31,594 nt of DNA, taken from positions 1-31,594 of the forward strand of contig JAQVPT010000004.1 in assembly GCA_028701945.1 (NCBI GenBank), given 5' to 3'. Below the pieces are notes generated by a model. It saw nothing but the letters and a program-made list of their open reading frames with translations. It ran no database searches and was not told the origin of the DNA. A program made the translations under genes and the position numbers. The DNA is from Bacteroidales bacterium. GTDB taxonomy: Bacteria > Bacteroidota > Bacteroidia > Bacteroidales > ML635J-15. Shown here piece after piece: positions 1-7,680 of this stretch (position 1 is its first letter; every line of letters begins with the position of its first letter).

Positions 1-174
1 AAAACTTGGGCAAGAGCCTCTGTTATTCCACCGGAATTTGTATCGCATACTTTTGCAGTTCATAACGGAAACAAATTTATCCCTGTTTATGTTACCGAAA
101 ACATGGTAGGACATAAACTTGGTGAGTTCGCTCCAACAAGAACTTACAGAGGTCATGGTGGTAAAAAGAAATAA
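1..174 (+). CDS. rpsS: 30S ribosomal protein S19 (uS19), 5' truncated
   Basis: The reading frame is open from base 1 and ends with TAA at 172-174, giving the last 57 residues of S19. The C-terminal hallmarks are plain: FAVHNGNKFIPVYV, then MVGHKLGEFAPTRTYRGH and a short lysine tail. S19 sits in the head of the 30S subunit and touches 16S rRNA and S13. The start lies upstream of the window, presumably behind rplB as in other S10 operons. It is followed after 16 bases by rplV, in the usual operon order. Truncation is due to the window edge, not to gene decay. Confidence 0.97.
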   Translation, partial: KTWARASVIPPEFVSHTFAVHNGNKFIPVYVTENMVGHKLGEFAPTRTYRGHGGKKK

Positions 175-190
175 ATAATTAGATAGTATT

Positions 191-613
191 ATGGGCGCAC
201 GTAAAAGAATAAAAGCAGAGAATAGAAAAGAAGAAAATAAGAAAAGGAGCTTCGCTATACTTCGTAACTGTCCGAGTTCTCCTCGAAAAATGAGACTCGT
301 AGCAGATCAAGTTAGAGGTGTTGAAGTTGACAAAGCTTTAGACATTCTTAAATATTCTCCTAAAGTTGCAGCACGCGATATCGAAAAGCTTTTGCTTTCA
401 GCCGTTTCGAATTGGCAAGGAAAAAACTCAAATCTACGCATGGAAGATGCTAGTTTGTACGTTAAAGAGGTCTTTGTTGATTCGGGTAGGGTGTTAAAAC
501 GGATTAAACCGGCACCGCAGGGTAGAGCTTATCGTGTCAGAAAGCGTTCAAACCATGTTACTTTAGTGGTAGATAGTAAAATAGAAAAAGAAGTAGTAAA
601 CGAAAACGCATAA
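191..613 (+). CDS. rplV: 50S ribosomal protein L22 (uL22)
   Basis: A 140-residue protein. After a lysine/glutamate-rich N-terminal extension of about 20 residues, the L22 fold begins near residue 21. The long beta-hairpin that lines the exit tunnel is visible at about 96-120, with PAPQGRAYRVRKRSNH as the family signature. L22 binds 23S rRNA and helps shape the peptide exit tunnel. The start ATG has no Shine-Dalgarno sequence, only AT-rich DNA before it. The gene lies 16 bases after rpsS and 4 bases before rpsC, so it is part of one transcript. The N-terminal extension is longer than in the E. coli protein; I take it as a lineage feature. Confidence 0.97.
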   Translation: MGARKRIKAENRKEENKKRSFAILRNCPSSPRKMRLVADQVRGVEVDKALDILKYSPKVAARDIEKLLLSAVSNWQGKNSNLRMEDASLYVKEVFVDSGRVLKRIKPAPQGRAYRVRKRSNHVTLVVDSKIEKEVVNENA

Positions 614-617
614 TTTC

Positions 618-1328
618 ATGGGACAAAAGTGTAATCCAATAAGTAACAGATTAGGTATTATCAAAGGATGGGATTCTAACTGGTATGGCGGAAAAAAATA
701 TGCCGATAAATTAGCCGAAGACGCAAGTATTCGTAGATACCTTAGTGCTAGACTTGATAAAGCCAGCGTTTCGAAAATAATTATAGAGAGATCTTTAAAA
801 ATGATCACTATTACAATTAATACTGCCCGTCCGGGTTTTGTTATTGGTAAAGGTGGCGATGAAGTTGACAGACTTCGTGAAGAATTAAAAAAGATTACAA
901 ATAAGGATGTTCAAATAAACATTTTCGAAATTAAAAGACCGGAACTCGAAGCCGAATTGGTCGCTGCTAACGTAGCCCGCCAGATAGAAGGTAAAATCGC
1001 ATATCGTAGAGCAGTCAAAATGGCAATAGCTTCTACAATGCGAATGGGAGCAGAGGGAATTAAGATTCAGATTTCAGGTCGTTTAAACGGGGCAGAAATG
1101 GCACGTAGCGAAATGTATAAAGAAGGAAGAACTCCTCTTCATACTTTGAGAGCTGATATCGATTACGCATTGGTTCCGGCTTTAACAAAAACTGGTTTGG
1201 TTGGAGTTAAAGTATGGATATGCAGAGGTGAAGTGTATGGTAAAAGGGATTTGTCTCCAAATGTAGGAAAAAAAGTACAAGGAAGAGGAAATCAACCTAA
1301 TACCGGGAATAGAAAAAGAAGGAAGTAA
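618..1328 (+). CDS. rpsC: 30S ribosomal protein S3 (uS3)
   Basis: A 236-residue protein, normal for S3. The type II KH domain carries the GKGG loop at residues 77-80 (GFVIGKGG). The C-terminal domain carries ISGRLNGAEMAR near 152-163 and GVKVWICRGEVYG near 196-208. S3 lies at the mRNA entry site of the 30S head and contributes to mRNA unwinding. A basic tail (NRKRRK) ends the protein. The gene starts 4 bases after rplV and is followed by rplP, the standard order. No oddity was seen. Confidence 0.98.
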   Translation: MGQKCNPISNRLGIIKGWDSNWYGGKKYADKLAEDASIRRYLSARLDKASVSKIIIERSLKMITITINTARPGFVIGKGGDEVDRLREELKKITNKDVQINIFEIKRPELEAELVAANVARQIEGKIAYRRAVKMAIASTMRMGAEGIKIQISGRLNGAEMARSEMYKEGRTPLHTLRADIDYALVPALTKTGLVGVKVWICRGEVYGKRDLSPNVGKKVQGRGNQPNTGNRKRRK

Positions 1329-1347
1329 AATCTGATAAATTAGAGCT

Positions 1348-1773
1348 ATGTTACAGCCAAAGAAAACTAAATTCAGAAGACAACAAAAAGGTAGAATGAA
1401 AGGAAATGCAAATCGTGGTAATCAGATTGCATTTGGTTCATTTGGTATTAAAGCCTTAGAGACTTCGTGGATAACAGGAAGACAAATAGAAGCAGCTCGT
1501 ATTGCTGTTACTAGAAAAATGCAACGTCAAGGACAAATTTGGATAAGAATTTTTCCTGACAAGCCGATTACTAAAAAGCCTGCCGAAGTTCGTATGGGTA
1601 AAGGTAAAGGAGCTCCTGAGGGATTTGTTGCTAGAGTTACGCCGGGGAGAATTTTGTTTGAGGCAGAAGGAATACCTTTTGATCTTGCAAAAGAAGCTTT
1701 GAGACTTGCTGCTCAAAAACTTCCGATTAAAACAAAGTTTGTCGTTCGTCACGATTATGATTTTAATGAATAA
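1348..1773 (+). CDS. rplP: 50S ribosomal protein L16 (uL16)
   Basis: A 141-residue protein of normal length. The RMGKGKG loop at residues 82-88, which approaches the A-site tRNA and peptidyl transferase centre, is intact. Its arginine (R82) aligns with the arginine that is hydroxylated in E. coli L16, but whether that happens here is unknown. The N-terminus (PKKTKFRRQQKGRMKG) is the usual basic rRNA-binding segment. It lies between rpsC and rpmC as in other S10 operons. Confidence 0.98.
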   Translation: MLQPKKTKFRRQQKGRMKGNANRGNQIAFGSFGIKALETSWITGRQIEAARIAVTRKMQRQGQIWIRIFPDKPITKKPAEVRMGKGKGAPEGFVARVTPGRILFEAEGIPFDLAKEALRLAAQKLPIKTKFVVRHDYDFNE

Positions 1774-1785
1774 TATTTAGAGTTC

Positions 1786-1986
1786 ATGAAAAACAAAGAA
1801 ATTATTGGTTTAACCACAAAAGAAATCGCAGAAAGGATAGATAGCGAAAAGATTAATCTTAATAAATTAAGAATGAATCACGCTGTCTCACCACTTGAAA
1901 ATCCACTGCGGATAAAAGAAGTGAGAAGAGTTATTGCAAGGCTTAAAACTGAGCTTCGTAAGAGAGAATTAACAGAGAATAAATAA
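1786..1986 (+). CDS. rpmC: 50S ribosomal protein L29 (uL29)
   Basis: A 66-residue, two-helix protein beginning MKNKEI and containing the L29 core pattern (LTTKEIAERI near the start, then KEVRRVIARLKTELRKRE). L29 sits at the exit of the peptide tunnel next to L23 and forms part of the docking site for trigger factor and SRP. It is in the conserved rplP-rpmC-rpsQ order. Recognition rests on pattern and position, both unambiguous. Confidence 0.96.
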   Translation: MKNKEIIGLTTKEIAERIDSEKINLNKLRMNHAVSPLENPLRIKEVRRVIARLKTELRKRELTENK

Positions 1987-1994
1987 AGCCGATT

Positions 1995-2252
1995 ATGGAA
2001 AACAGAAACTTAAGAAAAGAACGTATAGGGATAGTTGTCAGTAATAAAATGGACAAATCTATTGTAGTTGCTGTAAAACGTAAAGAAAAGCATCCCAAAT
2101 ACGGGAAGTTCGTAAATAAAACCAAAAAGTTTGTAGCTCACGACGAAACTAATACCTGTGATATCGGTGATTTAGTTCAGATAATGGAAACTCGTCCGTT
2201 GAGTAAAAACAAAAATTGGAGATTAGTAAACATAATTGAAAAAGTTAAATAG
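1995..2252 (+). CDS. rpsQ: 30S ribosomal protein S17 (uS17)
   Basis: An 85-residue OB-fold protein. The family signature GDLVQIMETRPLSKNKNWRL covers about residues 53-72, and the N-terminal strand RKERIGIVVSNKMDKS is typical. S17 binds 16S rRNA early in 30S assembly. It starts 8 bases after rpmC and ends 2 bases before rplN, which suggests translational coupling. Confidence 0.97.
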   Translation: MENRNLRKERIGIVVSNKMDKSIVVAVKRKEKHPKYGKFVNKTKKFVAHDETNTCDIGDLVQIMETRPLSKNKNWRLVNIIEKVK

Positions 2253-2254
2253 TC

Positions 2255-2623
2255 ATGATACAACAAGAAAGCAGATTAAATGTTGCAGACAATAGTGGGG
2301 CAAAAGAAGTGCTTTGTATTCGTGTACTTGGAGGTACTGGCAGAAGGTATGCTTCTATCGGTGATCAGATAGTTGTAGCTATCAAAAGTGCTTTACCAGG
2401 AGGCGAAATAAAAAAAGGTGCAGTTGCAAAAGCAGTTGTTGTTAGAGTTAAAAAGGAGATCAGACGACAAGATGGTTCATATATCAGGTTTGATGATAAC
2501 GCTTGTGTTTTACTAACTGCCACAGGTGAATTGAGAGGAACCCGTATATTCGGTCCCGTTGCTAGAGAGCTTCGAGAAAAACAATATATGAAGATTGTAT
2601 CATTGGCACCAGAAGTGTTATAA
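2255..2623 (+). CDS. rplN: 50S ribosomal protein L14 (uL14)
   Basis: A 122-residue protein, the exact family length. It begins MIQQESRLNVADNSGAKE, the characteristic L14 N-terminus, and contains TGELRGTRIFGPVARELR near the C-terminus. L14 forms part of the subunit interface and contacts L19 and 16S rRNA. It starts 2 bases after the rpsQ stop. This is among the most conserved proteins in the window. Confidence 0.98.
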   Translation: MIQQESRLNVADNSGAKEVLCIRVLGGTGRRYASIGDQIVVAIKSALPGGEIKKGAVAKAVVVRVKKEIRRQDGSYIRFDDNACVLLTATGELRGTRIFGPVARELREKQYMKIVSLAPEVL

Positions 2624-2635
2624 AAATTATTTGTC

Positions 2636-2959
2636 ATGACTAAAAAATTTCATGTAAAAAAAGGAGACACCGTTTATGTTAATGCTGGTGAATCTAGAGG
2701 TAAGCAAGGTAGAGTTCTCGAAATAATACGCAAAAAAGATAGAGCAATTGTCGAAGGCGTTAATATTATTTCTAAACATCAAAAACCAAATGCTGAGAAT
2801 CCTCAAGGGGGAATTCTTAAAAAAGAAGCTGCCGTTCATATTTCTAATCTTATGATAGTTGATCCTAAAACTGGGAAACCTACTCGCATTGGACGTAAAA
2901 AGAACGCTGAAGGCAAATTAGTTCGTTATTCTAAAAAATCTGGGGAGGAAATTAAATAA
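2636..2959 (+). CDS. rplX: 50S ribosomal protein L24 (uL24)
   Basis: A 107-residue protein with a KOW motif near the N-terminus (HVKKGDTVYVNAGESRGKQG, about 5-24), followed by the conserved EGVNIISKHQKP segment. L24 starts 50S assembly by binding 23S rRNA. Its stop codon overlaps the start of rplE by one base in a TAATG junction at 2957-2961, so the two are probably translationally coupled. Confidence 0.97.
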   Translation: MTKKFHVKKGDTVYVNAGESRGKQGRVLEIIRKKDRAIVEGVNIISKHQKPNAENPQGGILKKEAAVHISNLMIVDPKTGKPTRIGRKKNAEGKLVRYSKKSGEEIK

Positions 2960-3519
2960 TGGATAAGTATATTCCAACATTAAAAACTCAGTATAGGGAG
3001 CAGATTGTTCCTAATCTGATGAAAGAATTCGGTTACTCTACTGTTATGCAGGTACCGAAATTAGAAAAAATTGTAATTAATCAAGGTTTAGGTCAAGCTA
3101 TTGCCGATAAAAAACTTATTGATGTCGCTATTAATGAGTTGACAACTATAACAGGGCAAAAAGCTGTTTCTACAATGTCGAAAAAGGACATTTCTAACTT
3201 TAAATTGCGTAAAAAAATGCCTATTGGCGTTAGAGTAACTTTGAGAAGAGAAAAAATGTACGAATTTCTGGAAAGACTTATTGCTGTTGCATTGCCACGT
3301 ATCAGAGACTTTCGAGGAGTTAATTATAAATTTGATGGCCAAGGAAATTACACACTTGGAATTAGTGAACAAATAATATTCCCAGAAATCGACATCGATA
3401 AGATAAACAGAATTCTCGGTATGGATATTACATTTGTTACTTCGGCTAATACTGATGAGGAAGGTTATGCTTTGCTCAAAAATTTTGGTTTTCCATTTAA
3501 AAATCTAAAAAAGAGCTAA
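2959..3519 (+). CDS. rplE: 50S ribosomal protein L5 (uL5)
   Basis: A 186-residue protein, normal for L5. Family segments are KIVINQGLGQA (about 37-47), ISNFKLRKKMPIGVRVTLRR (about 75-94) and the C-terminal GMDITFVTSANTDEEGYALL. L5 binds 5S rRNA and forms a bridge to the 30S head. The start ATG overlaps the rplX stop. A purine run GGGGAGG lies 10 bases upstream (2942-2948), but it is fully explained by rplX codons and sits rather far from the ATG. Confidence 0.98.
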   Translation: MDKYIPTLKTQYREQIVPNLMKEFGYSTVMQVPKLEKIVINQGLGQAIADKKLIDVAINELTTITGQKAVSTMSKKDISNFKLRKKMPIGVRVTLRREKMYEFLERLIAVALPRIRDFRGVNYKFDGQGNYTLGISEQIIFPEIDIDKINRILGMDITFVTSANTDEEGYALLKNFGFPFKNLKKS

Positions 3520-3520
3520 T

Positions 3521-3790
3521 ATGGCTAAAGAATCAATGAAAGCCCGCGAGGTAAAAAGATTAAAATTAGTAGAAAAATACGCGGCAAAAAGAGAGAAGCT
3601 TAAAGCAGAGGGGAATTTTGAAGCACTGCACAATTTACCTAGAAATTCTTCTAAAGTTAGATTGCATAATCGTTGCAGTCAATCAGGAAGACCTAAAGGT
3701 TTTATGAGACAGTTTGGTGTTAGTCGTATCGCATTTCGCGAAATGGCATCGTACGGTCTTATCCCTGGAGTTAAAAAAGCAAGTTGGTAA
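3521..3790 (+). CDS. rpsN: 30S ribosomal protein S14, zinc-free form (uS14)
   Basis: An 89-residue protein of the long, zinc-independent S14 class. It has a single cysteine, in NRCSQSGRPKGFMRQFGVSR, instead of the CxxC...CxxC ribbon of the short zinc-binding form. The C-terminus GLIPGVKKASW is the family signature. S14 lies in the 30S head. The ATG comes one base after the rplE stop. The loss of zinc ligands matches rpmJ and rpsD in this operon. Confidence 0.97.
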   Translation: MAKESMKAREVKRLKLVEKYAAKREKLKAEGNFEALHNLPRNSSKVRLHNRCSQSGRPKGFMRQFGVSRIAFREMASYGLIPGVKKASW

Positions 3791-3811
3791 TAATTTAAAT
3801 TTAATTGAATA

Positions 3812-4207
3812 ATGACTGATCCTATTGCAGATTATTTGACCAGAATTAGAAATGCCATTATGGCAGGGCATAAAGTTGTCGAAATTCCTGGTTCTAACCT
3901 TAAGCGTGAAATGACTAAAGTTATTTTCGAAAAAGGTTATATTTTGAATTACAAATTCGAGGATATCGGTTATCAGGGAAATATTAAGATAGCTCTTAAG
4001 TATCATCCTGTAACTAAGGTATCTGCGATTAAAAAGTTAGAGAGAATTAGTAAACCCGGTTTGAGAAAATATGTAAATACTGATAACATTCCACGAGTAT
4101 TGAATGGTTTAGGTGTAGCTGTTTTGTCCACAAATAAGGGTGTCATGACCGATAAAGAGGCTCGTAGAGAAAAAGTCGGTGGTGAAGTTTTATGTTACAT
4201 CTATTAA
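3812..4207 (+). CDS. rpsH: 30S ribosomal protein S8 (uS8)
   Basis: A 131-residue protein. The N-terminus MTDPIADYLTRIRNA and the C-terminal GVMTDKEARREKVGGEVLCYIY are diagnostic of S8. S8 binds the central domain of 16S rRNA. In E. coli S8 represses translation of the spc operon by binding at rplE; I see no clear copy of that rRNA-like target here, but did not fold the region. It sits 21 bases after rpsN. Confidence 0.98.
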   Translation: MTDPIADYLTRIRNAIMAGHKVVEIPGSNLKREMTKVIFEKGYILNYKFEDIGYQGNIKIALKYHPVTKVSAIKKLERISKPGLRKYVNTDNIPRVLNGLGVAVLSTNKGVMTDKEARREKVGGEVLCYIY

Positions 4208-4218
4208 ACTATTAAAGA

Positions 4219-4773
4219 ATGTCTCGAATTGGTAAATTACCCGTGAAATTACCCGAAAAAGTTACAGTTATTGTAAATGCAGATAATTTGGTTACTGTTA
4301 AAGGACCGCTTGGTGAGTTAAGTCAGCAGGTTGATAATGCTATTTCTGTTGCTGTAGAAGGTTCAGAAATCATCGTTTCAAGAAAAACTGATGAAAAAGA
4401 ACATAGGGCTAAACACGGATTGTATAGATCACTTATCTCAAACATGGTTACTGGGGTTTCGGAGGGTTTTGAAACACAGCAAGAACTTATCGGTGTTGGC
4501 TATAAAGCTGAGTGCACTGGTCAAATGTTGGACCTAGCTTTAGGTTATTCGCATAGTATTTTGTTCGAGTTACCAACTGAAATTAATGTTGAGGTTAAGA
4601 GTGAAAAACGTGGTAACTCTACCGTAATTTTTAAAGGTATCGACAAACAACTCGTTGGACAAGTTGCAGCAAAACTTCGTTCATTACGTCCACCCGAACC
4701 CTATAAAGGAAAAGGTATTAAGTTTGTAGGTGAAGAATTACGTAGAAAAGCTGGTAAATCAGCTAAAGTTTAA
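4219..4773 (+). CDS. rplF: 50S ribosomal protein L6 (uL6)
   Basis: A 184-residue protein with the two tandem alpha/beta domains of L6. It begins MSRIGKLPVKLPEKV, and the second domain ends with the signature PPEPYKGKGIKFVGEELRRK, followed by a GKSAKV tail. L6 sits near the GTPase-associated centre and supports elongation-factor binding. It is in the normal order between rpsH and rplR. Confidence 0.98.
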   Translation: MSRIGKLPVKLPEKVTVIVNADNLVTVKGPLGELSQQVDNAISVAVEGSEIIVSRKTDEKEHRAKHGLYRSLISNMVTGVSEGFETQQELIGVGYKAECTGQMLDLALGYSHSILFELPTEINVEVKSEKRGNSTVIFKGIDKQLVGQVAAKLRSLRPPEPYKGKGIKFVGEELRRKAGKSAKV

Positions 4774-4791
4774 TTTGTAAAAATCAGTAAA

Positions 4792-5148
4792 ATGGCTTTA
4801 TCTAAAATTGAAAGAAGAAAGAAGATAAAACGCAGAATTCGAAAAAATATTTTCGGGTCACTCGAAAAACCTCGAATGTCTGTATATCGCAGCAACAAGC
4901 AGATTAGTGTTCAGATTATTGATGATGCTCAGGCTAGAACTCTAGTTTCTGCAAGTTCAAAAAATAAAGATATTGAGACGCTTAAAGGAACAAAATCTGA
5001 AAAAGCTGCAATGGTCGGTAAAATGGCCGCTAAAATGGCTTTAGAAGCAGGTATTAATGAAGTAATTTTTGATAGAAACGGCTATCTGTATCATGGTAAA
5101 GTGAAAGCTTTGGCAGATGGTGCACGAGAAGGCGGACTTAAACTCTAA
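4792..5148 (+). CDS. rplR: 50S ribosomal protein L18 (uL18)
   Basis: A 118-residue protein. A strongly basic N-terminus (KIERRKKIKRRIRKN) is followed by RMSVYRSNKQISVQIIDD and, at the end, VIFDRNGYLYHGKVKALADG, the L18 signature. L18 works with L5 and L25-type proteins to carry 5S rRNA into the central protuberance. It ends 6 bases before rpsE. Confidence 0.97.
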   Translation: MALSKIERRKKIKRRIRKNIFGSLEKPRMSVYRSNKQISVQIIDDAQARTLVSASSKNKDIETLKGTKSEKAAMVGKMAAKMALEAGINEVIFDRNGYLYHGKVKALADGAREGGLKL

Positions 5149-5154
5149 AAAGAT

Positions 5155-5670
5155 ATGTCAAATAACATCAGAAGAATAAAAACCAGTGATCTGGAATTAA
5201 AAGACAGGTTAGTTAGCATCCAGAGAGTTACGAAAGTTACCAAGGGTGGACGAACTTTTACTTTTTCGGCAATTGTAGTTGTTGGAGACGAAAATGGAAT
5301 AGTAGGATACGGCCTTGGTAAAGCAGGTGAGGTTACAACTGCAATTGGTAAAGGCGTAGAAGAAGCTAAGAAAAACTTACTACAAGTGCCAGTGCACAAG
5401 GGAACTATCCCTCACGAACAAAGTGCAAAATATGGTGGAGCTAAAGTTTGGTTAAAACCAGCTGCTTCGGGTACTGGTGTTAAAGCCGGTGGTGCTATGC
5501 GTGCTGTTCTTGAAAGTGCAGGGATTACTGATATATTAGCAAAATCTAAAGGATCCTCAAATCCTCACAACCTTGTTAAAGCTACTATTGAAGCATTAAC
5601 TGAATTGAGAGATGCTAACGATATTGCTTATCAAAGACAGGTAAACCTTGATAAAGTATTTAACGGATAA
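5155..5670 (+). CDS. rpsE: 30S ribosomal protein S5 (uS5)
   Basis: A 171-residue protein with the double-stranded-RNA-binding-like N-domain (residues about 10-80; FSAIVVVGDENGIVGYGLGK) and the C-domain with GTGVKAGGAMRAVLESAGI. S5 contributes to decoding accuracy and to the mRNA entry channel. The reading frame of the next gene can be extended back into rpsE, but that extension is not needed. Order rplR-rpsE-rpmD-rplO is standard. Confidence 0.98.
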   Translation: MSNNIRRIKTSDLELKDRLVSIQRVTKVTKGGRTFTFSAIVVVGDENGIVGYGLGKAGEVTTAIGKGVEEAKKNLLQVPVHKGTIPHEQSAKYGGAKVWLKPAASGTGVKAGGAMRAVLESAGITDILAKSKGSSNPHNLVKATIEALTELRDANDIAYQRQVNLDKVFNG

Positions 5671-5680
5671 AAAGTTTGTT

Positions 5681-5860
5681 ATGACAAAAATAAAAATAAC
5701 TCAGGTTAAAAGTAAAATTGGCAGTACGCAACGTCAAAAAAGAACTTTGGAAGCTCTTGGCATTAAAAAATTACACAATCCTGTTGAACTTGAGGCTACA
5801 CCTCAGGTCTTAGGAATGGTTAATAAAGTACTGCACTTAGTAAAAACAGAAGATATATAA
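5681..5860 (+). CDS. rpmD: 50S ribosomal protein L30 (uL30)
   Basis: A 59-residue protein, the exact usual size, starting MTKIKITQVKSKIGSTQRQK at 5681. An in-frame ATG at 5648 lies inside rpsE and would add 11 residues foreign to the family, so the 5681 start was chosen; it lies 10 bases after the rpsE stop. The core ALGIKKLHNPVELEATPQVLG is typical of L30. L30 binds 23S rRNA near the factor-binding side of the 50S subunit. Confidence 0.97.
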   Translation: MTKIKITQVKSKIGSTQRQKRTLEALGIKKLHNPVELEATPQVLGMVNKVLHLVKTEDI

Positions 5861-5882
5861 ATAATATTAAACGAAATAAATT

Positions 5883-6329
5883 ATGGATTTAAGTTGTTTA
5901 AAACCGGCAGAAGGATCTGTTAAAAATAGGAAAAGAATAGGTAGAGGTCAAGGATCTGGTCGTGGTGGTACTTCTACCAGAGGGCATAAAGGTGCAAAAT
6001 CCAGATCTGGTTATAAAAGAAAAATCGGTTTTGAAGGAGGCCAAATGCCTTTACAAAGAACTTCGCCTAAATTTGGATTCAAAAACAGAAACAGAGTCGA
6101 GTATAAAGGTATAAATGTTGCTAGCCTACAAATTTTAGCAGAAAACAAAAAACTCGAGATAATTAATGTTGATACTCTTATCGAAAATGGACTAATGGGC
6201 AAAAATGATTTGGTTAAGATTTTAGGTAATGGTGAGTTAACAGCAAAACTTAGTGTAAAAGCTCATGCTTTCTCGAAAACAGCAATTGAGAAAATTGAGG
6301 CTGCAGGTGGAAACGTCGAAAAATTGTAA
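5883..6329 (+). CDS. rplO: 50S ribosomal protein L15 (uL15)
   Basis: A 148-residue protein. The N-terminal extended segment is glycine/arginine rich (RIGRGQGSGRGGTSTRGHKG, about 18-37) and threads into 23S rRNA, as in all L15 proteins. The globular C-domain ends IEAAGGNVEKL, the family pattern. L15 is a late 50S assembly protein. Its stop is 3 bases before the secY start. Confidence 0.98.
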   Translation: MDLSCLKPAEGSVKNRKRIGRGQGSGRGGTSTRGHKGAKSRSGYKRKIGFEGGQMPLQRTSPKFGFKNRNRVEYKGINVASLQILAENKKLEIINVDTLIENGLMGKNDLVKILGNGELTAKLSVKAHAFSKTAIEKIEAAGGNVEKL

Positions 6330-6332
6330 TAA

Positions 6333-7667
6333 ATGAAAAGATTTATAGAAACCATAAAGAACATTTATAAGATTGAAGATCTGCGACACAGAATTCTTCT
6401 AACTTTAGGCTATATACTCATTTATAGGTTGGGTGCACATATCGTATTGCCAGGCATTGACCCAAACCAGTTAGGTGGTCTTCAAAGTCAAACTGCTACA
6501 GGTGTTTTAAGCCTGTTAGATATGTTCTCAGGCGGTGCTTTTTCTAATGCTTCAATATTTGCTCTCGGTATTATGCCGTATATTTCTGCGAGTATTGTTG
6601 TGCAGTTATTAGGAATTGCAGTTCCTTATTTCCAAAGATTACAGAGAGAAGGTGAGAGTGGTAGAAAGAAGATTAACCAGATTACCCGCTATTTAACCAT
6701 AGCAATTTTGTTGCTTCAGGCACCAACGTATGTTGCAAATTTACATGCTCAACTTATGCCGCAGGCTTTTGTATTGACAGGGACATTCTTTACAATTTCT
6801 TCGGTTTTGATACTTACTGCTGGAACAATGTTCGTTATGTGGTTGGGTGAGAAAATTACTGATAGGGGTATTGGAAACGGAATTTCACTGATTATTATGA
6901 TTGGTATTATAGCTCGTTTACCATATGCTTTTCTTGGTGAAGCTATCACAAGATTTGAAGAAATTGGAGGTGGATTAATTCTCTTATTACTTGAAATTGT
7001 CGTACTATTCGTTATCTTTATGGTGTCAATAGCACTTGTTCAGGCTGTTCGTAGAATACCTGTACAGTATGCAAAACGAGTTGTAGGAAACAAACAATAT
7101 GGTGGGGTTAGACAATATATACCTCTTAAAGTTAATGCGGCTGGTGTAATGCCTATCATTTTTGCTCAAGCTTTGATGTTTGTGCCTATGATGCTTGCTG
7201 GATTTGGAGGTGAAAGTATGGGGTCTTTTGCTGCTGCATTTGCAAACTATACCGGTTTTTGGTATAACTTTACATTTGCAATTTTAATAATTGTATTTAC
7301 TTACTTTTATACTGCAGTTACAATAAATCCTGCCCAAATGGCTGATGATATGAAGAAAAATGGAGGATTTATTCCAGGTATAAAGCCTGGTAAAAAAACA
7401 GTTGAGTTTCTTGATAATATAATGTCAAGAATTACACTCCCAGGCTCTGTTTTCTTAGCTTTTATTGCTATATTGCCTTCGTTAGTTATGTTGGCAGGTG
7501 TAAACGGTCAATTTGCTCAGTTTTTTGGTGGAACATCTCTATTAATACTTGTAGGTGTTGTGCTTGATACTTTGCAGCAAATTGAAAGTCATTTGTTAAT
7601 GCGTCATTACGACGGATTAACAAAAAGTGGAAGAATTAAAGGTAGAGGTTCTGCTTCTGCAATTTAA
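6333..7667 (+). CDS. secY: Preprotein translocase subunit SecY
   Basis: A 444-residue polytopic membrane protein with about ten hydrophobic segments. Signatures include GIMPYISASIVVQLL in the second segment, the plug-region FSGGAFSNASIFALG, and the cytosolic loop residues RRIPVQYAKR that bind the ribosome and SecA. SecY forms the protein-conducting channel with SecE and SecG. It is the usual last gene before map, 3 bases after rplO. The proteins with signal peptides later in this window would use this channel. Confidence 0.98.
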   Translation: MKRFIETIKNIYKIEDLRHRILLTLGYILIYRLGAHIVLPGIDPNQLGGLQSQTATGVLSLLDMFSGGAFSNASIFALGIMPYISASIVVQLLGIAVPYFQRLQREGESGRKKINQITRYLTIAILLLQAPTYVANLHAQLMPQAFVLTGTFFTISSVLILTAGTMFVMWLGEKITDRGIGNGISLIIMIGIIARLPYAFLGEAITRFEEIGGGLILLLLEIVVLFVIFMVSIALVQAVRRIPVQYAKRVVGNKQYGGVRQYIPLKVNAAGVMPIIFAQALMFVPMMLAGFGGESMGSFAAAFANYTGFWYNFTFAILIIVFTYFYTAVTINPAQMADDMKKNGGFIPGIKPGKKTVEFLDNIMSRITLPGSVFLAFIAILPSLVMLAGVNGQFAQFFGGTSLLILVGVVLDTLQQIESHLLMRHYDGLTKSGRIKGRGSASAI

Positions 7668-7680
7668 AATATGTTATTTG

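Noticed and set aside
2942..2948. Shine-Dalgarno sequence for rplE (GGGGAGG)
   Set aside because: It is made by rplX codons for Gly-Glu, its 10-base spacing is long, and no other gene here has such a site.
3683..4006. Minus-strand open frame across rpsN and rpsH
   Set aside because: It lies opposite two highly conserved ribosomal genes and has no recognisable protein features.
5648..5680. Upstream start for rpmD inside rpsE
   Set aside because: It adds 11 residues foreign to L30, while ATG 5681 gives the exact 59-residue family length.
7627..7680. Upstream extension of map into the end of secY
   Set aside because: The extra 18 residues overlap secY in another frame and do not resemble the methionine aminopeptidase N-terminus; ATG 7681 gives the normal length.
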